Assembly (NCBI RefSeq): GCF_000208745.1
Contig: NC_030856.1
Location: 20,848,710-20,912,709, forward strand
Length of the DNA stretch: 64,000 nt
Reading direction: 5' to 3'
From: Theobroma cacao
Taxonomy: Eukaryota > Streptophyta > Magnoliopsida > Malvales > Malvaceae
A model generated the notes under the pieces. The model did not search any database. It was given only the letters and a program-made list of their open reading frames with translations, and had not been told where the DNA came from. Positions 1-10,660 of this stretch are shown one piece after another; position 1 is the first letter of the stretch, and each line of letters opens with the position of its first letter. The position numbers and the translations under genes are program-made.

Positions 1-406
1 TATAAAAATTTATTTTATGAGAAAATAGAATATTTTATTTATTATTTTTGAATAGTACTAGTTGTCAACAATTTGCTTTCAAATGAACGTTTTAGATATT
101 TAATTTGTTTTAAATCATTAAATATATATTTTCTGCTTACCTACTACATTTTTAGCAATTTTTGAGATTTTTGACGAAAAATTACGAAAATACCCCTATG
201 AGCCAGAAAATAATATTTTATTATTTTTATTTGAAAATGACTTATGAATTTTTTAAATGCGAGATTTAATAATTGTTGCTCATCGGGAAGATGCGGAAGT
301 TGATGCTAAGTCTTGCGGGGTTTCGATCGGCATTCGGGATGAAGAATGTCTGTCGAGACCTCGCAGCGGTTGTCACGGGCTCGATGGGAAGTTCCGAGTC
401 GTGACA
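1..406 (+). mobile_element. 3' end of a long Tekay-like LTR, cut by the window edge
   Basis: The segment ends in the LTR terminus GTCGTGACA at 406. It resembles the last 400 bases of the solo LTR at 12213-15299 throughout, including the stretch with cttgcggggt, the inverted GC-rich end and the AT-rich part before it. The left boundary lies outside the window, so the target duplication cannot be checked; the flanking bases on the right are TAAAT. It is inserted in the terminus of a MULE-like element: the equivalent sequence near 50290-50310 runs on without an LTR. The family assignment is by similarity within the window. Confidence 0.8.
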
Positions 407-510
407 TAAATCATGTCAAAAATTAACTAAAAATAGTAAAATTATAATGAAGAATATTTTTAAATTGGACTTATAAAAAATATTATTTCTCACAATTTAC
501 TTTAGTTAAA
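407..510. mobile_element. Remnant terminus of a MULE-like element (block A copy)
   Basis: This short piece matches the right terminus of the MULE-like element at 46716-50412 (compare 50305-50412), ending in ...tttagttaa. It is followed by ACCCCATGT, the counterpart of the 9-bp candidate target duplication ACCTCATGT at 50413-50421. The rest of the element is missing because an LTR has been inserted at 406/407. Its presence beside both OCT copies shows that the DNA element was there before the block duplicated. Confidence 0.65.
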
Positions 511-813
511 ACCCCATGTAGTGCTACCTAAAAATCAAAGGGTGAAAGAGGCCAACGAGGCCAACCTGCCACTCGCAAATGCACAGGCAGAAAATTTTCT
601 CTTTTTGCCAATATTCCTAACCTTGTGGAATTTAGATCTAATGAAGGGGCATCTAGGGATGAATTCTTTTAGTATTTAAGCCATGGGAAAACAAATATGT
701 GAAGAAACAAGAATAGCAGTCGGTAACAACAAGCACAAAGAAGAGGTAGTGGCTGGATATTGCAGCAAGCAGCCAGTACAATACACTGTATTCCTCGTTA
801 GTCGACAGCTTAA

Positions 814-2310
814 TCAGCTTACAATTACGATTGTGTTATCATGAGACTCTTGTTCATCCAAGGTATCAAACATAGCCATTCCCCTAGTCTCAGGCAGATA
901 AGCCACGAACAACCCACAACACAATATGACTAACCCGAGAACTCCATAGCAGAGAAACTCATTTTTTCTACCTGCAGAAGTCAGTAAAGGACTGAACACA
1001 GCACCAAAGATGAGCGCCTGCCTCACCATTGATGTGGCCGAGTTCCTCACAGATGTGGGAAACAACTCTGTCACATATATCAATACTACATTGAATGCCG
1101 TGCAGGAACTAAAAAATGCTACTAGCTCTAGTCCAATTTGAATGCCTTTGTGCTCACTTGCTGCACCACAAATTATACTGCATACCCCACTTGCAATCGA
1201 AAATGTTAGCATTGAAGTGGTCCTTTTACATCTTTCTATCAGGAGGAAGGTAAGGAAATAGGCTGGGATGTCTAATAAGCCATTCAGTGTAAGACTCAAG
1301 TATGTATTGATACCCAAATTCCCAACCCCCAACAGCATGCCGTAGTAAACCATTCCAACGCCAAAACCAAGGGCCATAGCAGCTAGTAGCCTTCTTAGAG
1401 CCCATCTTCTCCGAAACAAGTCCTTCATGGATGCGTACATATCCAACTTATTAGTCAGTTCCTCCTGCAGAGGAACGTCAACTAGATATGAGTTGAAGCC
1501 ATCAACATTAACTGGTCCAAACTTTTTAAGAACTGCCATAGCTTCAACTTCACGCCCCTGCAGGAAAAGCCATCTTGGGGACTCACTAACAAAGAAATAA
1601 ACTATTATGCAGTAAGCTATTGCTGGGATGGAAGTCCAAAAATAAAGAATTCTCCATGAGGAACCTCTGTTTGTGTAAGCTATAGCTGGCAAAGATAATA
1701 ATCCTAGGGTGAAAAAGAAAAATGCAATAATCCCTACTTGACCACGCCAACGCTTTCCTACCATCTCCATTAACAACACAAGGGCTGTTGTCATGATAGA
1801 TGATCGGAAAAGTCCACAGACAAATCTCAGGAGTGAATATATCCAGATGTTGGCAGATAAAGTGGTAGCAGAAGCAGATATAGACATTGCCAAACATGAG
1901 AAGAAAAGCAGTTTCTTACGACCAAGCCATGAGTCACCGAGGGTGGAGAAGGCGAACCCACCCACCAGGCACCCCATGAAGAAGGACGATGAAGGTAAGC
2001 CAGTGATGATTGAACTAGCACATTCAAGGCTCCATTCCGAGACGATCGTCCTATCAGAAGGACCATCCCAAGACCAAGAACTCCTAGAAAGACTGCAAAT
2101 GTCTAAATTTGAGCTGTAAGTAGTATCATCAGTGCAGTGCCATGTCGGAACTGCGTCGGTGAAGACGCTAATGAATGTTTGTTGGGCGTCAAAGAGCAGA
2201 GGCAGTGAAACAAGAATTGCTTGTATCAACTGTACATGTCCAAAACCTCCTAGACTTTGTTCAATCATCTCATCCAACGACTCATGGAAGGTCTGTTGGT
2301 TTAGTCTCAT
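814..2310 (-). CDS. OCT: Organic cation/carnitine transporter (MFS), intact
   Basis: A single open frame of 498 codons with no intron, which is usual for plant OCT genes (roughly 500-540 residues in the family). The product is a 12-helix major facilitator protein expected to move organic cations or carnitine-like solutes across a membrane; substrate and membrane cannot be told from sequence. Visible features: N-terminal SLDEMIEQSLGGFGHVQ, first helix near residues 28-48, a large cysteine-containing loop at about 50-105 (WHC, CSL, LEC), MFS loop motif GDSWLGRKKLL near 122-132, the ESPRWL motif after helix 6, and the LPETRG motif near the C-terminus. The start is the first Met; the frame closes in a hydrophilic tail ending IVIVS. 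It is the only apparently functional host gene in the window. The number within the OCT family is not assigned. An antisense frame of 108 codons at 1793-2119 is a shadow. Confidence 0.93.
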   Translation of the reverse strand: MRLNQQTFHESLDEMIEQSLGGFGHVQLIQAILVSLPLLFDAQQTFISVFTDAVPTWHCTDDTTYSSNLDICSLSRSSWSWDGPSDRTIVSEWSLECASSIITGLPSSSFFMGCLVGGFAFSTLGDSWLGRKKLLFFSCLAMSISASATTLSANIWIYSLLRFVCGLFRSSIMTTALVLLMEMVGKRWRGQVGIIAFFFFTLGLLSLPAIAYTNRGSSWRILYFWTSIPAIAYCIIVYFFVSESPRWLFLQGREVEAMAVLKKFGPVNVDGFNSYLVDVPLQEELTNKLDMYASMKDLFRRRWALRRLLAAMALGFGVGMVYYGMLLGVGNLGINTYLSLTLNGLLDIPAYFLTFLLIERCKRTTSMLTFSIASGVCSIICGAASEHKGIQIGLELVAFFSSCTAFNVVLIYVTELFPTSVRNSATSMVRQALIFGAVFSPLLTSAGRKNEFLCYGVLGLVILCCGLFVAYLPETRGMAMFDTLDEQESHDNTIVIVS

Positions 2311-3383
2311 CGTATCTTGATTCGTTAACTTGGGTTGAACCCTGAAGGAGGTTTGTGCGTAGTTGACTGCGCACTTCGGTGGGTTGCTCGATATATCTCG
2401 GTTTCCTAATTTAACGTGCCTTTCAAGTGATGTTGTCAGCCTTTATTGTGGTGAAAGATCTACAATTTATTCTGGCCTGTCAAGGTGCTGGAATTAGAAC
2501 TATATTTTATATTTTTTACAGGATCTCAGGATGATTTTTTTTTTTTGAAAATCGGATCTGAGGATAATTAAGCTAATTCTTTTAATTATCCACCAGCTAG
2601 TTCATTATCTCAGTTGCATGTAGATTCATCCCCGCTGAGATTGCTTTAAACTACACAAATTTGCCTCTTCTTAGAAAATTAATCATTGTAGGCTACATAA
2701 AAACCTTAATCCTGAAGAAATATCCAGGAGCCCTTTAATTAGGGCTTTGTTTGATGAAATCTGTTTGGTGGGGTTGGTTTTATGTCGTTCCAGGTGCTGT
2801 TACTTATTGGAAGGATCTGTGTTTTTTCATTGTTGTTTTTAAGGGAGCTGAGTCATTGCAGGTCTGCGGGGGTTATCGGAAAAGTTTTATTGGTGTTCTG
2901 CAATGCTTGTTTCAGGGTCCTTGTGTTCCTGCCTACATGTATGGATTGTTTTGTAGCGGTTACTGTTTCGTGTTTTTACTGCAGCACATATTAGCCACTA
3001 AACAGTGATGGTTAGGTGCAGTTAACAAGATCATTTTCATTCAATAAAAGACATGGTTGAGAAGGAAAATGTACAGCTGTATTCTCAGACACATCAATCA
3101 TATCAATCCGGTTGCATCATATGTCAATCATATCCGCACTAAAGAAAAACAAGGGGGAGAGGGGACAGTAACCACATGTTCCCAAACTCAGTGCATCATG
3201 AGTCAGCTAGGGGTAATTACTGCACTTCTGCTTTCCATTTCTTAAGATGGTGATGGACTATCGGGAGCATGGAACCGAAGACTAGGAGATGATTGACACT
3301 CGAAAGAGAATAGATGGATTCAGTCCATGACCACCAGGGAAATCCCAAGCCACCACAGTTACATGGACATCATTCAACCATAC
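2311..3383. other. 5' flank of OCT-A, conserved in block B
   Basis: There is no recognisable coding gene. The stretch is alignable with 62691-63786, with small indels (block B has about 18 extra bases near 63070). The segment at 2740-3010 is rich in G and T on the plus strand and is well conserved between copies (63140-63400). It has short open frames in both copies, but their ends differ, so coding is not supported. The OCT promoter must lie in this stretch; I could not identify a convincing TATA box or start site. Confidence 0.5.
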
Positions 3384-3397
3384 GTCCTCTCATTATT

Positions 3398-3906
3398 TAT
3401 TTTTGGAAGGCAGTGAATTTATTCTCTGATGAGCTGACAACTAGATAAAGGAAACATATTAACAAAAGGCTTATAATCCCTTGACACAACCAAAGCAGAT
3501 AGATAAAATACAATCCTATCAAGACCACGTCAGCGACAGCCCTACGCTTCCACAAGTTCAAAATGTGCACAGTGATTGATGTCCCTGATGACTCAAGCCT
3601 TGGCCAATCCATCTGCCAGAGAGTTCGCCTCACGCCTGATATGCTTGAAGGTGATGCCAATGTTGTTCCCAATAAGAGTTTCAATGGCATTCGAAGTGAA
3701 CTCCACTTTCCAAGGGACTTTGGTGTTGTCCTTGACCCAAAGGATGGCATTGGTAGGAATCACTTTCAACCTCCAGCAGGTCGCTAGATGTCCATGGTGA
3801 TGCAAAAAGCAAGTTCAAGTCCCTGATGGATGGCTTGAAGTTCAGCAAAGTTAGAGTCTTCAATGTCTCTGTGGCGAGAAAAGGTTCCTCTTATGTAACC
3901 GTGGTG
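3398..3906 (-). mobile_element. 5'-truncated LINE, RNase H-like 3' end
   Basis: The minus strand encodes pieces of the RNase H-like (RVT_3) domain found at the end of plant LINE polyproteins. EDSNFAELQAI-type sequence lies near 3865-3835, then, after a frameshift, a stretch ending in REANSLADGLAKA at 3593-3635. A short untranslated tail follows towards 3398. The fragment is bracketed by 14-bp direct repeats, GTCCTCTCATTATT at 3384-3397 and GTCTTCTCATTATT at 3907-3920 (one mismatch), which is typical of target-primed reverse transcription. Block B has the same insertion. Compared with block B this copy lacks about 96 bp of the 3' untranslated part (63827-63922). Confidence 0.8.
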
Positions 3907-3920
3907 GTCTTCTCATTATT

Positions 3921-5124
3921 ATCTCCTCAAAAAAATTCTTCCTGTAACCAAATTAAATAAAATTGAAAAGTACAGCTTCATAAGCCAGCAAATTCAGCTT
4001 AATTTATATATTATTTTTTTTCCAATTGCAAGCAATTTAATACCAGCTCCCCTTATAGAATCAATGATAGCTTTGACCTTGCCATGATATGTTTGTTTTC
4101 TCTTCAAGGAAACAGAAACGGTAGGTATAGTAAAAAGAATAATACTCATGTTCATCTGTATAATAAAATTATAATTTAAATTAATTAAAGTAGAAACGTA
4201 AAAATAATATCAAATTTAATGTATATATGTATCAGTAATAAATTAAAAATTGAATCTTAGAAAACAAACATTAGTTATATTAGAATGCAAAAAATTTGAA
4301 AAAAAAAAACTCTACTTAAGCCATCAAATGTTACAGATCCCATGTCAATAACAAATAGAAAGATCTTAGATAGATAAATATGAGGTTTTTTATATTTATC
4401 AAATATATTTTTTAAGTTGAAAATGTGAACATAAGGCACTAAGTACTTAGAACATATATAAACTTGGATCATTTTTATTTGGCCTTGCACTTTAATAGAC
4501 CAGACTTGGAGCCTAAGCAGAGGAAGCATAGACCTATACTTATCTAGCCATCTGTTTTATGGTGAAAGGCCCATACCTGAAAATGTCTTCAACTAAGCTA
4601 AACAAAAGCTTGTAAGATCTCAGAAGTATTCTTCAACTATACATGAAAAGAATCGAGGAGTAGATAGTGATGGAGTGGCTAAGTTAATGAAATAGCATGT
4701 GCACAACAGTTTTTATATTGAGGGCATAAACCCAATTTGTCATATATACGTAGTACCCAACCACTGAAAATCACACCTCAACCTCTACAAGTGATCAAAC
4801 CCTTTATATTAGAAACAAAAAAAGGGCAATATATTATGTATAATAAAAGGAAGACGAAGAAGAAAGTGAGCTTGGATTTGAAGATCGCCCATCCTCCAAC
4901 ACTCTTGATGCTAACTCTCCACTCCCCGGCTCAGTTGCCGGCTTACCTCTTTCTTGGTCCCATCTCTTCCTTTTGTTTTTTTTTTTTTTTTTTTCTCTCT
5001 ATCTCCATGTTGATGTTGGTGTTTACGGGGGGTTTTATACAGTATTCAAGAATAGGTAAAATTGGCTTCAAGGCAAGCCTTTCAAATAGACGTCTATCTT
5101 TAAGACTTATTTCGCCCCCACTAC
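3921..5124. other. AT-rich interval with no recognisable gene
   Basis: I see no supported gene here. There is a run of about 18 T at 4977-4995. A 144-codon open frame at 4737-5171 spans that T run and has no recognisable domain; it is low-complexity and probably meaningless. A slightly more GC-rich patch lies at 4885-4970. Confidence 0.5.
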
Positions 5125-5818
5125 ATGATATGCAAAAGGGAATAATGCAAATAGTCTCAAAGATACAATGAAGCCAACGTCTAACTTTTGTATTGCACTT
5201 ACGAAGTAGACTGCTAGATACATCGAGGGTTTGCAAAGTTGTTTAGCCTTAGAGCCTACTTTCTGCAGCAAGTAGATTATAAGGAATTTGGAAGCTTTTG
5301 TAGATGGTGGGAACTTTAAGTGTTTATGTTTATAATAAAACACAACACTTATCTTGCTCTTCACTTTTCTGCTCTTGTTTGTCTCTGAATTTTGGTGTGT
5401 CAAAATGGTTGGCAACAAGTCCTTTATATAGGCTTCAAAGTGTCTCTTCTTTAAGGACACAACCTTTTCATAAAGACACATTTTTGTCTAAAAGGCATCT
5501 TTACATTTTGCCAACACAACTTTTAGATATAGTTATTGTTTCAATAGTCATCTTATGAATAGATAACTATTCATCCCATAAATTATAACCTTTGAGTTAG
5601 AACTTGAAACAATAACTTTTCACTTTAACTTTTGAGCAATGGTGTCTTTTCAACACGTCTCATAACTTTTGGATGTCATTTTCCAAGAGACATAACTATT
5701 CACATGGAAACATGTCTATATCTAATAGACACATTATGTCACTATTTGTGACATATTTTGAGCTAATGATAGCTTTTCATTATGTGAAATAACCTTTAAT
5801 TTTAAAAATACAGCAACA
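5125..5818 (-). repeat. 3' LTR of the old Copia element (left edge uncertain)
   Basis: On the minus strand a polypurine stretch (GGTGGGGGAT, 5819-5828) is followed directly by TGTTGCTG, as expected at the start of a 3' LTR, which fixes the edge at 5818. Within it, minus-strand CTATATAAAGG near 5426-5437 looks like a TATA box. The far edge is not defined because no second LTR was found to compare with it; 5125 is an estimate. Confidence 0.6.
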
Positions 5819-6289
5819 ATCCCCCACCATTTCAAAATTTCTGAATACCAACAACTTTGAGAAACTTGTGCATAAATGAAGGTATCCCGCAAATTTGAAC
5901 TTTCACTTAGTGAGTGTGGTTGGTTCTAGTTTGAGTTGAGTGGTTGATCAAGTATTGAACCATCGATTCTTCATTAACTAGTCGGGCCACTAAACACACA
6001 CAAATTTCCTTGCATACATTGTATCTAGTTTTTTCAACATGTTTATGCCCTTGTGTTTTGCATCCATTCATGAGTGTTGTCGAAGTCAACCCTTTAGCTC
6101 CTAGAAGCGGCCACACTTCCACTCACATAGGTAACCTCCATCGGAAGTACCCCGTAATTATAGTACTTCAACATATACATGTTATGGGCCTATTAAGAAC
6201 TTTCGTTCAACCTTACTTTACACATTACGGGAACCAAGCACTATACACCTTGGGATGAAAAATATAATTTAGTGCTTGCAATCACCATG
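5819..6289 (-). other. 3' non-coding part of the old Copia element
   Basis: Lies between the RNase H domain and the 3' LTR. It ends in the polypurine tract at 5819-5828. No open frame of note; the 71-codon minus frame at 5907-6122 has no domain match that I recognise. Confidence 0.5.
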
Positions 6290-7134
6290 TGGTAGAATAG
6301 TCAGTACCCGAGACTTGCAGGTTGGCCACAAGCATCGAGGTGAGCTCCCACCATTAGCGATTTAATTAATAGGCTTGAAACCCATCCCTCTTAAGGTCTT
6401 TATAACCAGGTCCTTTTCAAGACCTTTAGTAAATGGATCTACTAAATTTTCACTAGACCTCACATAACTTATATGACTATACCGTCACTAATTCTTTGCC
6501 TTACAATCCTATGTCGAAGTCCAATATATCGACTCTTTCCATTGTAAGCTTGATTATATGCCTTTGATACAGTTGCTTCATTGTCGCAATGTATCAAGAT
6601 TAGTGTCATTGGCTTAGGCCACAACGAAATTTCATAGAGTAAATCTATAAACCATTCCACTTCTTAGGTGGGAGATGCTAAGGCTATAAATTTAGCCACC
6701 ATGGTGGAATCCGCTTGACAAGATTGTTTCTTAAAACCCCAAGAAACAGCAGCCCCACCAATTGCAAAAATCCATCCAGTCGTGGATGTGTAATCCGTTC
6801 TATTTGAGTTCAAACTTGCATCTGTATACCCTTCTAAAACCGAAAGAAAACCTAAATAACAGATGCCATAATTCTTTGCACTCTTTAAGTAGCTTAGAAC
6901 TCTATGAACAGTATACCAATGCTTTTTACTCGGATTACTTGTAAATCGACTTAGCATCCCAACCGCAAAAGCAATATCTAGCCTTGTACAAACCATTGCA
7001 TACATTAGGCATCCAATCACCTTTGCATATTCATTTTGTGCTATTGGCTTCTCTTCGTTGGGTATTAGCCTTAGATTATAATCATAAGGCGTAGTCTTTG
7101 GCAAATAATCTGACTTGCCATACTTCATTACAAT
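6290..7134 (-). pseudogene. Copia RNase H domain (broken)
   Basis: The minus strand encodes the end of the Copia polyprotein. It has the connection region with AKVIGCLMYAMVCTRLDIAFAVG, then RNase H with GYTDAS, STTGWIFAIGGAAVSW and HCDNEATVSKAYNQAYNGKS. Degraded sequence continues to about 6290. There is a stop near 6661 and others downstream. At 7130-7134 the frame runs into the target duplication ACAAT of the solo LTR and continues beyond it in the reverse transcriptase at 9966. This removes the last part of the polyprotein, which degrades the RNA strand during reverse transcription. Confidence 0.82.
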
Positions 7135-9960
7135 TGTAAAACCCGACCCTATAAACACATGTCATGGCTTACATGCACTGAGTAGCATGTTATTATGCTA
7201 GGAAAGTCTTAAGAATAGACGAAACCCGGTATTGTACCTAACGGTACACTTGAGTTGATTTAACCTCGAACTAGTTCAAATAGGAATCGTAGGATGAAAT
7301 TTAATATTTTACAGTCTAGGAATAACTAAAAATGATTGTTCGAAGTTCGAGGGTTCAATTGGGAAAAAATTGAAAATTGTGATGTTTAGGGGCAAAATCG
7401 TTGTTTTGCCACCTAAGATAATAATTTGATCATGGAGTGAAAATTTTGACCAAGATTAACAATTTGGAGTATAATTTAATGATAGGAAGTGAAAATTTTC
7501 AATTTCGATAATTTTCGAAACATAGGGGCAAAACGGTAATTTTATCGTCTCGGGGTAAAAACCGTAATTTTCACCACCCAAAACTTGTCAAAATCATAAG
7601 ATTTATTTATTTTTGGTATGAATAACTATGGTATTTTAAGAGGTGGAAAATTGAAGTTTAAAAGACGAAATTTTAAAAACGGGCCAATGGAAAAGTGACA
7701 CATGGCACTTTTTAATGATTTAATATTATTTTAATGAAAAATCAGCCCATTTAAACCCCATATTAAGTGATGGCCGGCCATAAGGAGAGAACAAGAGAGA
7801 AAATAGAGAGGAAAGGAAGAAAAGGGAAAAACCAAAGGAAAACTAGAAAATTCAAAGGGGAAATCACATTTTTCGTTCGTTTACGCGTCTAACGGTAAGA
7901 TTTTTCGACTTTAGCTTGATTTCTACCTTTCCTATGCCTTTATTTCCATTTAGCATGGTTGAGGAGAGAGATCAAAAAGTGAAACCAAGGGCTGGCCGAA
8001 TTTCAAGGGGAGAGATTTTGAAATTTTTAAGTTTTGATTCTTAGTTAAATTAGTAGTTTTAGTTAGTTAAATGTGTATAGAAATCAAATTGGGCAAGAAA
8101 GCATGAAATTCTCACAATACCTACCCTTGGCCGAATATGCATTGATGTACAATGATGATGAACTGATCTTTATTCTAAGAGAAATGAAGAGAAAATGATG
8201 AAAAATGGTCAAATGTGATAGAAAAACAAAGTGGAAAATTAACCGAGTAAATGTCCCATTTTTGACCGAATTTTCCAAGGAGGAAAGTGAGCTGATTTTG
8301 GTGATTTTAGAAGGTTATTGGCTGATATTTAATGGTTAGAAATGTTGGAGAGAAAATGGGACAATTTAGAGCTAAAATGGAGCGCGTTAGCAATTTAATC
8401 GGTAAAGTGCCAAAAATAGGTTAATACCGCGTTTAAGCCGTTTTAGGCTATTGCATTTCATACCATGCATTAGTATAGGATTTAAGCCAATTATATAGTG
8501 ATTTAGCATCAATGTGGTGAATTGGGTAAATTTTGCAATGTGTTTTGGAGGAAAGCCTTCCGGTAAAGGTAAGGAAGTCGTACCTGACAAACAGTGATTG
8601 GGGCACCTAAAAAGCAATTAGTTTGTACAAACGGTAAGTAAATCTATTATTATTGTAAATTATCTAGAGTTTATTTTTAAATGCTCTTCATGGATTTTAT
8701 GAAATGAAAATGAGATTAAAATGGGATTTTTGATGTTTTAGAAATAAATGTGGCAAATAAAAATATATTGTGTTGATTATGAAATTGAGTAATTGGAGGC
8801 TGTCAATTATTTTGAAATATATATTTTCCTATGAATGACTTATGGTATATGAGTATATGTGGCTATATGTTATAATTGCATTGGGAATTTATGTAAGCTG
8901 TCTTTTACTATGCAAGCTGGGTAAATAAATAAAAGCCACGTTATACTGTCGAAATTTTATTAAAATTGGTGGGTTTAGTCACTACAGTGACGGGTTTCCA
9001 TGGACTGCCTATTAGAGGGGCAAGGTAAACCCGGTTATATAGTTACTCCGGTAGTAGAGGCAATGAGGGTAACTCTCGAGGTAGTATTAGAGCTCACTTC
9101 ACGTCAAACCCCCACGTGAATGTGTAACTCGGCCAACACCAAGGAACGACTTGTTTTAAAAATAAAAATGTATTCCACATGTAAATATCTTAACAACCTT
9201 GGTGGACTCGGTTAGATGCCTCGGCCAAGGTATCCCCGAGGATTAGTTTTGGCTTGAGCCTTGTTTTTAATAAAAGTCAGAACCCTTAACAACTGTTTTG
9301 GTAAATTGCAAATATTTAATGGTTTAAGAAATAAATTGAAAACCTTATGAAATGGTTTGTAATTTGTTGTTTAAACTTGCCTCCATGTTACTCGCCTTTA
9401 CATATTTATGATAATGTCTGTTTACTCATTGGCATTGCAAAATCTCACCCACCTCCTTTCCAAATATTTCAAGCCTGTGGTAGCTTGTAGATACCGATTT
9501 TGTCGAGGATTCCAGTTAACCCCTCTATCTCACAGACAGTAGGTTACTATCACCAACACTTGGTGTATTTAGGGACCACTTGTCATTGTAATTATTATTG
9601 TACATTATAACTTTGTAAATTATTGTATGTATGAATTTATTTTACTTCCACATTACAAAAGATTTTTACACGTGTTTCTATAAATATTGTTTTATATAAA
9701 AATGCTATATTTTAATCAATATTTTGAATAGTAATATTTGTCTATAAATCCTTTTAAAATAATTTTATCTTTTAATTTACTTGAGCCGGAAATGACTGGT
9801 AATTGTTTAAAATGGAATGTTTAACAATGATTGCTCACAGGAAAGGCAAGGAACTGATGCGTAAGCCTTGCGGGGTTCCGATTGGCATTCCGGGTAATGA
9901 GTGTAAATCAGGACGTCGCGGCGGTTGTCATGGGCCTGAGGGAGGTTCCGGGTCGTGACA
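7135..9960 (+). mobile_element. Solo LTR, Tekay family (2826 bp), TSD ACAAT
   Basis: Begins TGTAAAACCC and ends GGTCGTGACA, and is flanked by perfect 5-bp repeats ACAAT at 7130-7134 and 9961-9965. The sequence is the reverse complement of the LTRs of the Tekay element at 17290-27931 over its whole length. No internal domain is present, so it is a solo LTR left by recombination between two LTRs. It sits inside the Copia reverse transcriptase/RNase H junction. The inverted repeat TTCACGT...ACGTGAA lies at 9098-9120. Confidence 0.95.
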
Positions 9961-9965
9961 ACAAT

Positions 9966-10660
9966 CTTTTCAATGTAATGAGATTGAGACAATGTTAGGC
10001 CATTATTGTCTCTCATTATCCTTATACCAAGAATAACATCCACTATACCCATGTCTTTCATGTCAAAATTCTTTGACAAGAACCTTTTTGTGTCTTCCAC
10101 TTGTTCCAAATCGGTACCAAAGATTAACATGTCATCTACATATAAACAAATGATGACACCTCTATCATTATGGAACTTACTATAGACACATTTGTCAGAT
10201 TGATTGATCTTGTAGCCATTAGCTAGCACAACCTCATCAAACTTTTGATGCCTTTGTTTAGGCGCTAGTTTTAATCCATACAAGGACTTTATAAGATTAC
10301 ACACTTTCCTTTCTTGACTAGGAAAGACAAACCCTTCAAGTTGTTCCATATACACTTCTTCATCTAATTCACCATTTAGGAATGTTGTTTTAACATCCAT
10401 TTGGTGAATTACCATCTTATATATATAGATGCAAGTGCCATAAGCACTTTAATTGTAGCTAATCTTGCTACCAGTGCATATGTATCAAAATAATCAACAC
10501 CTTCCTTTTGTTTAAAGCCTTTTGCCACTAGCCTTGCTTTAAACTTTTCTACAGTTCCATCAACTTTCATTTTCTTTTAGAAAATCCACTTACAACCTAT
10601 TGGCTTGGAACTTGGTGGAAGTTTTGCCAATTACCATGTTTGGTTTCCCATTATTGAGTC
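9966..10660 (-). pseudogene. Copia reverse transcriptase (broken)
   Basis: The minus strand contains the Copia reverse transcriptase: HQMDVKTTFLNGELDEEVYM at the start of the open part, KSLYGLK, the catalytic YVDD at ICLYVDDMLIFG, and KDMGIVDVILGIRI. A degraded N-terminal part with KARLVAKGF-like sequence extends to about 10660 in another frame. The open part covers about 150 codons, 10415 to 9966. The domain would copy element RNA into DNA inside virus-like particles; in this copy it is split by stops, frameshifts and the solo LTR. Confidence 0.85.

Larger units (their letters stand above)
407..3502. repeat. Segmental duplication block A (contains OCT-A)
   Basis: The sequence aligns collinearly with 50305-51432 plus 61927-64000, covering the MULE-like terminus, the 3' flank of OCT, the whole OCT reading frame, about 1.1 kb of 5' flank and the start of a LINE fragment. 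Both copies run in the same direction. The match reaches the right edge of the window, so the true end of the duplicated unit is not visible. By eye the two copies differ at a few per cent of positions. Confidence 0.9.

Noticed and set aside
1793..2119. Frame antisense to OCT-A, also present at 62173-62538 in OCT-B
   Set aside because: Shadow of the OCT coding strand; the conservation is explained by the transporter.
4737..5171. A 144-codon frame upstream of the old Copia LTR
   Set aside because: Contains a poly-T-coded Phe run, runs into the LTR, and has no recognisable domain.
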